Shown: in pieces, positions 34,022 through 41,048 of the stretch | How positions within the stretch are numbered: position 1 is the first letter of the stretch | How the letters are laid out: every line of letters starts with the position of its first letter | NCBI GenBank assembly: GCA_964636325.1 | Contig: CAZWRV010000030.1 | Coordinates: 1 to 64,000 of the forward strand | Length of the DNA: 64,000 nt | Reading direction: 5' to 3' | Origin: CAZWRV01 sp964636325 | GTDB taxonomy: Bacteria > Verrucomicrobiota > Lentisphaeria > Victivallales > GWF2-50-93 | Notes under the pieces: model-generated | What the model was told of the DNA's origin: nothing | The model's database searches: none | The model's input: only the letters and a program-made list of their open reading frames with translations | Made by a program: the position numbers and the translations under genes

Positions 34022-34495
34022 ATGAAAAAGCCCCCCGCAGCAGCAAGAATACGTCCAGCCCGCAAGGGGGAGGCCGAGATCATTTCCCGGATATTGAACA
34101 AATACGCCAGGCGCAAGCTGCTCCTGCCAAGGACGGCCGACGACATACTCAGGCACATCTCCAACTTCTGCGTCGCAGTGTCCGGCGGGGAAATCGTCGG
34201 CTGCTGCGCCACAAGGAGCTACGGGAGGGGACTTTTCGAAGTAAGATCCCTGGCCGTAGTCCCCGGATTCACCGGCCAGGGCATCGGCAGCAGGCTCGTG
34301 AAGCACTGCGTCCGCAGAATCGGACGGCAGCCCGGCACCAGGATATTCGCCCTGACCTACAGGGCCGACCTTTTCAGGCGGCTCGGATTCAGGGACGTGG
34401 AAAAGGAGATGTTCCCCGAGAAGATCTGGAGCGACTGCTCCATCTGCCCCAAGCGGTCCCGCTGCGACGAGGAGGCGTTGCTGCTGGAGATCTGA
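34022..34495 (+). CDS. ArgA-like GNAT acetyltransferase
   Basis: A 157-residue GNAT-family N-acetyltransferase. The acetyl-CoA loop appears as VRSLAVVPGFTGQGIGSRLV, and the C-terminal FPEKIWSDCSICPKRSRCDE strongly resembles short N-acetylglutamate synthases (the mycobacterial-type ArgA), which end in KxWxDCxxCPxxxxCDE. The four cysteines may bind a metal. Likely reaction: acetyl-CoA + glutamate to N-acetylglutamate, first step of arginine synthesis, matching argG at 11937. Last gene of the rightward mtaB group; an R2 hairpin follows 86 bases after the stop. Confidence 0.78.
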   Translation: MKKPPAAARIRPARKGEAEIISRILNKYARRKLLLPRTADDILRHISNFCVAVSGGEIVGCCATRSYGRGLFEVRSLAVVPGFTGQGIGSRLVKHCVRRIGRQPGTRIFALTYRADLFRRLGFRDVEKEMFPEKIWSDCSICPKRSRCDEEALLLEI

Positions 34496-34580
34496 ACCTC
34501 ATGGAACTTCGTTTCGGTTCTCCGTCATTCGTTATCAGCTATTCGCGAACCGTAATCGCCGTCCGCAAGCGTCCGCCGAA

Positions 34581-34621
34581 AAGTGAATTCAGCGAACTAC
34601 GCCCTTTTGCTGAATTCATAC
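34581..34621 (-). repeat. R2 constant-loop hairpin, copy 3
   Basis: Arms TGAATTCAGCGAA and TTTGCTGAATTCA with loop CTACGCCCT (reverse complement of AGGGCGTAG). It lies after the rightward acetyltransferase gene and could act as a 3' structure. Confidence 0.85.
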
Positions 34622-34644
34622 TTAAAGACACAAGACTAAGAGGT

Positions 34645-34712
34645 GCGACAAATCCGCCTAGGCGGACGCCCTCAACCGAGTTTCTGATCAACAAAACTGC
34701 GAATCTCGCAGA
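34645..34712 (-). repeat. R1 leader repeat, truncated copy e
   Basis: On the minus strand it reads CTCTGCGAGATTCGCAG, TTTTGTTGATCAGAAACTC, then GAGGGCGTCCGCC and GCGACAAA-like sequence: the left palindrome and part of the core of R1 without the tandem block or terminal ribosome-site-like end. The preceding AAAGACACAAGACTAAGAGG resembles 38050-38090 near copy c. Confidence 0.65.
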
Positions 34713-34730
34713 GCGGCATTTATACTCATT

Positions 34731-34996
34731 TGGCGTGGAAATTGACATTTTACGAGCGAGATTTGGAATTGGATTTTTTTGTTCCGACCGAGCGGCGACA
34801 TGAATCTCGTCCGAGGAAGGAACGGAAAAATACGGCCCAAAGATACTCGTCCGCCTTGGCGGATTGCGGTCTTTCGGTTTTGCCTCGCACCCTTCGAGAG
34901 CCTTCGATACCTCGGTATCGGCGGCCTCCCAGAATACGGAGCGATTCCCGAAATCTCCGCAATCAAAATGCTCAATTTTCAGCCTAAAGGAGCATA
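34731..34996. mobile_element. R3 MITE-like element, full copy 2
   Basis: A 266-bp element collinear with 16730-17004. Left end TATACTCATTTGGCGTGGAA + ATTGACATTTTACGAG; right end AATCAAAATGCTCAATTTTC + AGCCTAAAGGAGCATA, again inverted repeats. Differences are mostly substitutions plus a small insertion (CGTCCGCCTTGGCGGA in place of CTCGCCGCAAGGCGG), a changed small hairpin. No transposase. With R1 and R2 copies it fills the whole gap 34496-35058. Confidence 0.85.
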
Positions 34997-35058
34997 TCTC
35001 TGACCCGGGAATATCCAAAAGCCGGCACTCAATACCGCCAGAGGCCGGGATTGGACAT

Positions 35059-35877
35059 TCAAACTCCTGCCTTCCGCAGGTGCTCCACGGAACGCTTCAG
35101 AGCCTTCCGGATGTTTTCCGGAGTGGCGGCTTCGCCCAGCGCGGCCGGCCCCTCTATTTCGATCGACGAATTTCCTTTGAATCCGCCTTCGTCCAAGATA
35201 TCGAATATCTTCTTGAAGTCGATCGTCCCGTCGCCTAGAGCGGGGAAGAAGTTCTCTAGATATCCCTTGCGGCTGTCCTTGACGTGGAGGTGCGCCACAT
35301 GCTTCACGAGCCTGCGCAGTTCAGCGTCGCCGTCTATCCCCTGGGTGTAGTAGTAGATGTTGGCCGTGTCGAAATTGAGCATGATGCTCGGATGCCCGAC
35401 GTCCATGAGCGTCCAGAGCGAGTAGATGGAGTTGTGCCCCATCGGAGGATGCGTCTCCATGGCCACGGTCAGACCGCACTTCTCCGCGGCTCCGCCGATC
35501 TCCTTGAGGGCAGGTATGGCCTTCATCGGATCCTGGCCGCTGCCGGTGACAAGCGTGGAGGCCCCGAGCATCCGCCCGACGTCAAGGCAGAGCTTCAAAA
35601 TCTGCCGCTGCTCATCCTTCTCGAAGTCCACGAAGCACGAGACCGTGCTTATCTTCACACCTTTAGCCTCGGCCATGCCCCTGACCGACTCCGCCCTGCG
35701 CGCAATCTCCTTCCTCGGAATCTCAAGAGGCTTCTCCCCGGGTTTCGCGATGCTCCACAGATCCCCCCCGAGGTTCAAGTCAAGGTTGGAAAGGCCCGCC
35801 TTCTTCAGCTCGTCAAGCGCCCCCTCGTATCCAAACATGGAAAGCAGAGGGCTGAACACCTCGATCACATGCTTCAT
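35059..35877 (-). CDS. Sugar phosphate isomerase/epimerase (xylose isomerase-like TIM barrel)
   Basis: A 272-residue cytoplasmic TIM-barrel protein of the AP-endonuclease-2/xylose-isomerase-like superfamily. Recognisable parts: DELKKAGLSNLDLNLGG at the N-terminus, VTGSGQDPMKAIPALKE, VAMETHPPMGHNS (metal-binding Glu and His), MLNFDTANIYYYTQGIDGD, HLHVKDSRKG and the final SSIEIEG. The Glu, Asp, His and Glu residues for a divalent metal are all present. Such proteins isomerise or epimerise sugars or inositols; the substrate cannot be read from sequence. It is a single gene among repeats. Confidence 0.83.
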   Translation of the reverse strand: MKHVIEVFSPLLSMFGYEGALDELKKAGLSNLDLNLGGDLWSIAKPGEKPLEIPRKEIARRAESVRGMAEAKGVKISTVSCFVDFEKDEQRQILKLCLDVGRMLGASTLVTGSGQDPMKAIPALKEIGGAAEKCGLTVAMETHPPMGHNSIYSLWTLMDVGHPSIMLNFDTANIYYYTQGIDGDAELRRLVKHVAHLHVKDSRKGYLENFFPALGDGTIDFKKIFDILDEGGFKGNSSIEIEGPAALGEAATPENIRKALKRSVEHLRKAGV

Positions 35878-36117
35878 CTTTTTCCGCCTCCTTATTTTTT
35901 TTGCCTACATAAATATATGGCGGCGGGCCATATCGCAAATGGCCGGAATAAAAATATCTTCCTTTGAGCCGGTCAGAAAATCTGAAAGATTGGAGCATTA
36001 CCTTGATTTTACGGCAGACACAGCTTTAAAAACGACCCTTTGCATGCTATCATTACACGATCTCTGAAACATGCGAATCGTCCGGCTGAGGCCTCAAACA
36101 ATCCGGGATGTCAAATC

Positions 36118-37257
36118 ATGCACAAGGAAGGCGTGGTAAAGGTTCGGCTCTATCTTCTGCTCTGCCTCATATTCCTCTCAATCAACCTACTCTTCGTCAA
36201 CTTCAAGCCGTACATAGACGGTTTCAGCAGAAGCATCTTCGCCTTCACCGGCGAGCTTTCTCCACGGCAGTCCCCCGATGACAAGCCTGCGCCCGGCAAG
36301 CCTGCCGCCGCCAAGCCTGCGCCGCAGGCTAAAAACACACCCGCACAACCGAAGGAGGCGCAGAAGCCCAAGGAGGAACCCAAGGCGAAACCTCCTCCGC
36401 CCCCTCCTCCTCCGCCGCCCGACTTGAACAATCCGGTGGTCAGGGATCTGCCAAAGACCAAGCCGCCCGTCATAGCGTTCACAGCTTCCGTCCCGGACTT
36501 CAACGACCCCAAGATTCCGACCTTCCCGGAGCTTAGAAACTTCACCGGCGACAGATGGGGGCAGGAAAACACTGACATCAGGATGGCCACCACAGGCCCG
36601 CTGCTCTACGTCCACATCACATGCTTCGACAAAAATCCATACGGGCTCATAACCAAAAACGCGAAGGCGAAGCCCAGCGAAGCATGGAAGGACGACTGCA
36701 TACAGATATTCCTCATGAAGGACGCCGACGCGGACCACTATTGCCAGTATGTCGCATCGGCCGCAGGAATACACTTCATATTCTACATGAAGGCCGACCC
36801 GGAAAATCCTCTAAAAGGAACGTCGGCCAAGCTACCCGAGGGATTCGTGGACGCCAAGAGCGTCATAAAGGTCACATACAACGCCTTCACCGTAGACATG
36901 ATAATAGACATCTCGAACAACCTGGGACTGGAGGCCGCGCCTGGCAAGACGGTGCTGATGCAGATCGTCAGGGGCTACCGCGGCAACCAAGCATCCCTCC
37001 AGCTCTTCCCCAACCACATCTACTGCGACAGCCGGAACAAGATGAACAACCACGACAGACGCGCATTCATACCGGTCGAGATAAGAGACCTCTCAGCACC
37101 CGCACCCGAGCCGCAGACCGGCAAAGCCGACGACACTGGCGCCGATCCGAAGGACAAGAAAACGGTTCCGTACCACGACCCGCTGGCCCCCAAGCCGCAG
37201 GCCCAGAAAAAGCAGGGCGACGACCCGGGTATACTCGACCTCCCGCCCCTTGACTGA
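36118..37257 (+). CDS. Membrane-anchored CBM9-like protein
   Basis: A 379-residue envelope protein: an uncleaved N-terminal membrane anchor or signal (about 9-28, VRLYLLLCLIFLSINLLFV), a long Pro/Ala/Lys-rich linker (about 55-115, with a run of PPPPPPPPPP), then a beta-sandwich of about 200 residues resembling carbohydrate-binding module family 9 (DRWGQENTDIRMATTGPLLY, AWKDDCIQIFL, YNAFTVDMIIDIS), and a charged Pro-rich tail ending DLPPLD. It probably binds wall or extracellular sugar. The linker would span the periplasm or wall. ATG 36118 is chosen; GTG at 36133 after AAGGAAGG is an alternative. A separate CBM9-like fragment lies at 39568-39798. Confidence 0.75.
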   Translation: MHKEGVVKVRLYLLLCLIFLSINLLFVNFKPYIDGFSRSIFAFTGELSPRQSPDDKPAPGKPAAAKPAPQAKNTPAQPKEAQKPKEEPKAKPPPPPPPPPPDLNNPVVRDLPKTKPPVIAFTASVPDFNDPKIPTFPELRNFTGDRWGQENTDIRMATTGPLLYVHITCFDKNPYGLITKNAKAKPSEAWKDDCIQIFLMKDADADHYCQYVASAAGIHFIFYMKADPENPLKGTSAKLPEGFVDAKSVIKVTYNAFTVDMIIDISNNLGLEAAPGKTVLMQIVRGYRGNQASLQLFPNHIYCDSRNKMNNHDRRAFIPVEIRDLSAPAPEPQTGKADDTGADPKDKKTVPYHDPLAPKPQAQKKQGDDPGILDLPPLD

Positions 37258-37322
37258 GAACAGACATCCCGAGCCATGCGAAAAGAGATGTGGTGAGATA
37301 CCGACTCCTGAAGGTATTTCAG

Positions 37323-37413
37323 TTCAGATTTCCGGCGCCCCGCCCTGAAAAACCACAAGGTTATTCCCCCCCCGTTTCTTGCATTTCCAAAGTAGCGGGT
37401 CAGGAAATCTGAA
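37323..37413 (-). repeat. R4 stop-codon-associated element, copy B
   Basis: A 91-bp copy with ends TTCAGATTTCC and GGAAATCTGAA; shares GGCGCCCC, CTGAAAAACCACAAGG and GCGGGTCAGGAAATCTGAAG with copy A. Here the element overlaps the coding end: the last codons of the Nudix gene (Leu-Gln-Ile-Ser-stop) are inside the repeat. Confidence 0.88.
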
Positions 37414-37819
37414 GCCTGAGGAACTCCCCAAGCGGCCTGTCGGCGGGGACAAGCTCGTCGACTTGAAGACCTGCTAACATCACCCATCTCATCCGCTGGC
37501 CCTCCTTAGGATGCAGCATGGCCGGATCCGACAGCAGGAAAGTCCGGTAGAAGCATATGACGATCGGCCTTTCACTGGTGAGGTTCTGGAACCTGTAGAT
37601 GCGGTCGGCGACGGCGATTTCGACGCCCAGCTCCTCACGGATCTCCCTGCGAAGGCAGGCCGCATCGCCCTCATGCGGTTCCCTCTTGCCGCCTGGAAAC
37701 TCCCAGAAACCCGCCATGTAGGAGCCTTCCGGCCTCGAACATATCAGCACCTCGCCGCCACGCCTGAATACGGCGGCGCAGACGTTCATTGTCTTAACTT
37801 TGCCAACTGTCACGCTCAA
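37400..37819 (-). CDS. Nudix hydrolase, MutT-like
   Basis: A 139-residue (or shorter) cytoplasmic Nudix hydrolase, best compared with 8-oxo-dGTP diphosphatases. The Nudix box GGKREPHEGDAACLRREIRE + ELGV fits GX5EX7REUXEEXGU, and the flanking NVCAAVFRRGGEVLICSRP and MAGFWEFPGG are typical of MutT. The start is unclear: TTG at 37819 and GTG at 37813 follow AGAGGAGG, the end of repeat R1; ATG at 37789 begins the conserved part but has no ribosome site. Both ends of the gene are thus formed by repeats: R1 gives the leader and R4 provides the final codons and stop. It may have been transplanted or remodelled by these elements. Confidence 0.88.
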   Translation of the reverse strand: MSVTVGKVKTMNVCAAVFRRGGEVLICSRPEGSYMAGFWEFPGGKREPHEGDAACLRREIREELGVEIAVADRIYRFQNLTSERPIVICFYRTFLLSDPAMLHPKEGQRMRWVMLAGLQVDELVPADRPLGEFLRLQIS

Positions 37820-37826
37820 ATCGCCT

Positions 37827-37991
37827 CCTCTGAAACTCGCCCATCTTTGTCGCGAACTTTGTCGTTATCTTTGTCGTTATTTTTGTCGTTATTTTTGTCG
37901 TCTTCCGAAGGGTTGAGCCAAGCTCAACCGCGGCTCAGCACGGCTTCGCCCTCCATCGAGTTTCTGATCGACAGAACTGCAAATTTCGCAG
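37827..37991 (-). repeat. R1 leader repeat, copy c (upstream of Nudix)
   Basis: Longest copy. On the minus strand it runs from the palindrome CTGCGAAATTTGCAG through GATCAGAAACTCGATGGAGG and the GGTTGAGCTTGGCTCAACC hairpin to about five 12-bp units (CGACAAAAATAA / CGACAAAGATAA / CGACAAAGTTCG), ending GAGTTTCAGAGGAGG. The final AGGAGG lies 4-10 bases before the TTG/GTG start of the Nudix gene. The number of 12-bp units differs from the other copies (2-3). Confidence 0.92.
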
Positions 37992-38145
37992 ATGGCCACT
38001 CCTCCTGAAACTTGATAATCGGTCCTCAGGTCTTCGTCTCCGTTCTTCGTCTGCTTCATAAAAGACAAAGACATAAGACGAAGAGTTGCGACAAAGAATT
38101 CCGCCATCCACGCCCGAAACGGGCATAGGAAATGGAGGGTTGAGT

Positions 38146-38186
38146 GTATGAATTCAGCAAACTACGCCCTTTTGCTGAATTCATAC
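38146..38186 (-). repeat. R2 constant-loop hairpin, copy 4
   Basis: Perfect 16-bp stem GTATGAATTCAGCAAA / TTTGCTGAATTCATAC with loop CTACGCCCT, immediately followed by another small palindrome TGCTGAGTTCAGCA. It lies downstream of the leftward gene at 38364. Confidence 0.92.
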
Positions 38187-38219
38187 TGCTGAGTTCAGCA
38201 TAACGGGAAGCCTGAATCA

Positions 38220-38363
38220 TCACCCTTCAACTTCGAGCACAGCCCCCTCTCCATCGGTAAGGCTGAACCGGACTGCCACTTCCTCACCGGCGAAGTCGTG
38301 CTGGACTGGCTTGCCATCGCGGCGGACTTCGAACTTCGCGCTGCATGCGGCGTATAACGTCTG
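38220..38363 (-). pseudogene. Coding-like tail in frame after the TAG of the upstream gene
   Basis: Directly after the TAG stop (38364-38366) the same frame continues for 47 codons, including AACSAKFEVRRDGKPVQHDF and EEVAVRFSLTDGEGAVLEVE, to a TGA at 38220. The composition looks like a genuine beta-rich protein end. It may be the 3' remnant of a lost gene that abuts the stop, or the original C-terminus cut off by a nonsense mutation. I do not recognise the family. Confidence 0.4.
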
Positions 38364-39245
38364 CTACTCCTTGATCGGCATCTTGCCAGCCTTCTTCATG
38401 TCCTCGCAATATTTATCCTTCTGCGAGGAGCTGAGCCACATCAAAAGGCCGTCACCCTCAAGATCCAAGGCCATGGCATGCGTGCCCTCGGCTGTGAAAT
38501 CGGCATGCACCATGATACAGTGTAGGCCGATGTCCCAAGGCAGCTCAATGGCTTCGCCTGGCTTCTTGGGGGCCAGCTCCTGGAAATCTGCGTAGAGGAA
38601 GGTCGGAATCTTTTGTTTTTTAGGCGTCTGAAGACGCAGAGTCACAGTCTGCTTTCTCTCGGACACGAACCAAAACAGGCTGAAGGCCTGGGTTCCGGCC
38701 TGCTGCTGTGACACGAAGCAAGGGGGAGGCTCGGCCTTGCCCTTCGCCTTTCCAGCCGCAGGCGCGCCGGGCTTGCTCTTTGCCTGCGCCTCCAGGAACT
38801 TTTCGACGCCCTCGACACCGCCCGGAACCGGAACGGCTGTCAACATCTGCATCGCGATCTCCTTGCCGTCGTCCTGGTAGACCCAATGCATTGTCTTCTT
38901 GCACCACTCCATGAACTTATCGCGAGAGACAGGCGTGTCCGCGGGTGCCACCATGCCGTAGCCATAACGTATCGGACCGGACTCAAGGCGCTTGTACCAG
39001 CTATGGCTGCCGCTGGCCGCGATATACGCCGGAGAAAATGCGCTGCGGTTGTTGGTCTTGAGCCACTCCTGCATGGCGGGATTATCAATCGCCCCCCAGC
39101 AGTTCACCTCGACCGGTGCCGACTCCTCGGCCTTGTCCTTCTTCTTCCCCTTCCCCTCCGCGGCGTCGATAAGCGGAGAACAAAATATGACAAGGGCAGA
39201 CAAAACTAATACGGACATCCACATGCTGTGAGCAAATCTCAACAT
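38364..39245 (-). CDS. Exported protein of unknown function
   Basis: A 293-residue exported protein. Signal peptide about residues 1-28 (MWMSVLVLSALVIFCSPLIDA). Mature part: a short Lys-rich segment, a domain with scattered Trp and Cys (VNCWGAIDNPAMQEW, WYKRLESGPIRYGYG, EWCKKTMHWVYQDDGK), a Lys/Pro/Ala-rich linker near 160-175 and a C-terminal beta-rich part (KQTVTLRLQTPKKQKIPTFL). I recognise no family. It is alone between repeat-rich spacers. The same reading frame continues 47 codons past its TAG stop, so the protein may once have been longer. Confidence 0.72.
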   Translation of the reverse strand: MLRFAHSMWMSVLVLSALVIFCSPLIDAAEGKGKKKDKAEESAPVEVNCWGAIDNPAMQEWLKTNNRSAFSPAYIAASGSHSWYKRLESGPIRYGYGMVAPADTPVSRDKFMEWCKKTMHWVYQDDGKEIAMQMLTAVPVPGGVEGVEKFLEAQAKSKPGAPAAGKAKGKAEPPPCFVSQQQAGTQAFSLFWFVSERKQTVTLRLQTPKKQKIPTFLYADFQELAPKKPGEAIELPWDIGLHCIMVHADFTAEGTHAMALDLEGDGLLMWLSSSQKDKYCEDMKKAGKMPIKE

Positions 39246-39339
39246 AAGATACCTCTTGAAAAAAACATCCTGAACCTTTATATTGCTTCAGCATTGAGCA
39301 TGGTCAAGTGCAATATTAGAAGGCACCTATCCTCCTGCT

Positions 39340-39366
39340 GTCCCGACTGGGACGCCAGTAGCTGGC
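39340..39366. repeat. Two adjacent perfect small hairpins
   Basis: GTCCCGACTGGGAC (39340-39353) and GCCAGTAGCTGGC (39354-39366) follow each other without a gap, 19 bases before R2 copy 5. The other sequence of 39246-39385 shows no gene. Confidence 0.6.
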
Positions 39367-39385
39367 GGCGTAGAGAATTATCGGT

Positions 39386-39426
39386 GTAAATATTCAGTGA
39401 ACTACGACCTTTCACTGAATATTTAC
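39386..39426 (-). repeat. R2 constant-loop hairpin, copy 5
   Basis: Perfect 16-bp stem GTAAATATTCAGTGAA / TTCACTGAATATTTAC (same stem type as copy 1) with loop CTACGACCT, one base different from CTACGCCCT. Confidence 0.92.
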
Positions 39427-39532
39427 CATGGAAAAATGCAAAATCCAAATGGTTTCTGCCAAATACTGGTGGAGGACCGTGAAAATTATCGGCTTTGGGT
39501 ATAAAAACGAACGATTTTGCTTTTTTCTTTAA

Positions 39533-39573
39533 GTGTGAGTTCAGCAAAAGGGCGTAGTTTGCTGAATTCATAC
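39533..39573 (+). repeat. R2 constant-loop hairpin, copy 6, inserted in a CBM9 remnant
   Basis: Arms GTGTGAGTTCAGCAAA and TTTGCTGAATTCATAC (two mismatches) with loop AGGGCGTAG. Its right arm supplies the GTA-TGA codons that end the CBM9-like frame at 39568, so the hairpin has interrupted or capped that reading frame. Confidence 0.88.
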
Positions 39574-39798
39574 CTTGATCGGCTCGCCCGAGTCCAGCTT
39601 CTTCTTCACGTCGGTGGTCTCCGACCACGGACACGCCATTTCGACAATCCCAGTGTTGCCGTCACGCATCATCGAGAGCTTGCCCTCGTCGACCGGACCT
39701 CCGTCGCGCTCCGCCTTGGGCTGTCGCGGATAGAAATGCTTGCGCGGCACCCCGGGCGCGAACAGACGGAATATTTCAGCCCCGCCTACGAACTTTTC
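39568..39798 (-). pseudogene. CBM9-like domain fragment between two repeats
   Basis: On the minus strand this reads AEIFRLFAPGVPRKHFYPRQ, then GGPVDEGKLSMMRDGNTGIV and EMACPWSETTDVKKKLDSGE with PIKV-stop, which resembles the second half of a family-9 carbohydrate-binding-like domain (pattern IVE-A-PWSE...DAG-P-KF-FRVN). The sequence stops where that domain should go on, at the R2 hairpin, and its upstream end is an R3 end. It has no start codon or leader. A gene fragment boxed in by two different repeats. Confidence 0.6.
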
Positions 39799-39830
39799 CG
39801 CTTTAGGCTGAAAATTTTACATTTCTCTTA
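39799..39830. repeat. R3 solo terminal repeat
   Basis: CTTTAGGCTGAAAATTTTAC + ATTTCTCTTACGG matches the inverted right end of the full R3 elements (CTTTAGGCTGAAAATTGAGC at 34996 reversed). No internal R3 sequence follows; R5 begins directly. Confidence 0.6.
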
Positions 39831-39936
39831 CGGAGCGACTTGGAAAATCTTTCTGCCGAAAAGATAGTTTGCACGCGCCGCGCGCAAACTACCTGCGCGC
39901 CGCAAGGGCGCATTTTTCCCGCAGGGAAAAACCTAG
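39831..39936 (+). repeat. R5 variable-hairpin element, copy 1
   Basis: Constant flanks GGAGCGACTTGGAAAAT and CCTGCGCGCCGCAAGGGCGC + ATTTTTCCCGCAGGGAAAAACCT enclose a hairpin TAGTTTGC / GCAAACTA (39865-39891). A second copy at 46954-47087 has the same flanks around an unrelated hairpin. The remaining DNA to the pseudopilin stop (40017) shows no gene. Confidence 0.8.
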
Positions 39937-40016
39937 TATCTTACTGGACAATATATAATGCCACCGCCCTGTGGGGGGATTGAATATATGCAATCTCAGG
40001 TAAAGAAAAGATGCCT

Positions 40017-40874
40017 TCAGTTCCTGTATCCCCAGGCTTCTCGGAGGATTTCCTTGGTCTGTGCGGCGCAGGCGTCGCTGAGTCCCGGAGGGAAACGCAG
40101 GGATATTACGGAGCAGTCGTTGTTCCCGAAGTTGACGGAGCGTCGGCGTATATGCGCCGGAATATAGCCCCAGTTGGCGCCCATCCCCTGCGGGAAGTTG
40201 TATGAGCCGTACAGCGCCACAAGCGGCTGTATATGAACCGGCGGGCATGAAAGTATCGGCATGGTCCAGGTGCTCTTGATTGAAGTCATCCACCTGGCCC
40301 AGTTTGCCTCGGTCTGTGCGATGTTGATGCCGGCGCCTCCGTTCGCAAGTATCCCGTGTATCGGAGAAGGGGCCCATGGGCCGTAGGCGATCGGTTCGTT
40401 GACGACACCCGCGCCGGCGGCGTTGACGGTCGGGCGCGGCAGCCCTATCGCCCTCGCAGTGAAGATGTAATATGCGTTATGGCGCTTGTCGGCTGGGACG
40501 ACTTCGCTGGTTGCGGGATTGTATCCGGCAATATACGTGGCGAACCCGTAGTTCTCGGGCAGTGCCGTGCATTGTGCTACTTCGGGGTTTGGAAGATAGC
40601 GCAGTTCTACGAGGCCTTGGCTCAGCCAGGCATAGAACATGCCGCTGTTCGTGCCGGGAGGGCTCTGCTGGCAGCTGAACCATGGATAGCCCTGCTCGGT
40701 ATCGCCGGCATAGCCAGCCAGAGCTACTGTCACCTGCTTCTGGAGGCTCTTGCAGCTTATCATGTGCGCCTGCTCCTTCGCAGAACGAAGGCTCGGCATG
40801 AGGATCGACAGCAGGATTGCGATTATGGCGATGACGACGAGCAGTTCTATCAACGTAAACTTCCTTGCGTACAT
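40017..40874 (-). CDS. Type II secretion-like pseudopilin (FTLIELL leader)
   Basis: A 285-residue exported protein with a prepilin-type leader: MYARKFTLIELLVVIAIIAI. The Glu is at +5 from the usual cleavage site, but the -1 residue is Lys rather than Gly. After the helix come SLRSAKEQAHMISCKSLQKQ (conserved pseudopilin helix) and a Gly/Pro/aromatic-rich globular domain (YGPWAPSPIHGILANGGAGI, MGANWGYIPAHIRRRSVNFG). No H-x9-DG motif is seen. Such large pseudopilin families are characteristic of Lentisphaerota and relatives; their role in secretion or display is unclear. ATG 40874 follows GGTGGGAG. A good promoter with an 18-bp palindrome lies upstream. Confidence 0.88.
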   Translation of the reverse strand: MYARKFTLIELLVVIAIIAILLSILMPSLRSAKEQAHMISCKSLQKQVTVALAGYAGDTEQGYPWFSCQQSPPGTNSGMFYAWLSQGLVELRYLPNPEVAQCTALPENYGFATYIAGYNPATSEVVPADKRHNAYYIFTARAIGLPRPTVNAAGAGVVNEPIAYGPWAPSPIHGILANGGAGINIAQTEANWARWMTSIKSTWTMPILSCPPVHIQPLVALYGSYNFPQGMGANWGYIPAHIRRRSVNFGNNDCSVISLRFPPGLSDACAAQTKEILREAWGYRN

Positions 40875-40952
40875 ATGCGTCTCCCACCTGGACCGCAGCT
40901 GTTCATCTGATGGCAAGCGCCGGGAAAGGCGTCCAAAGCCTACGGTCTGATT

Positions 40953-40993
40953 TAATGTTTTAAAACATTATCGCGAGACATGTGAAAAGTCAA
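40953..40993 (-). promoter_or_regulatory. Promoter with 18-bp palindrome upstream of the pseudopilin
   Basis: On the minus strand TTGACT (40988-40993) and TAATGT (40965-40970) are 17 bases apart. The -10 box lies inside the perfect palindrome TAATGTTTTAAAACATTA (40953-40970), a likely operator that would block RNA polymerase. Confidence 0.6.
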
Positions 40994-41048
40994 GGACAGC
41001 CAGCTTTTTTCGTGCATTCGGCTCCGACCCCGCATCATGCACCTGGGC

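Noticed and set aside
34501..34803. Rightward 100-codon frame after the acetyltransferase
   Set aside because: It runs through R2, R1 and R3 repeats and has no family similarity.
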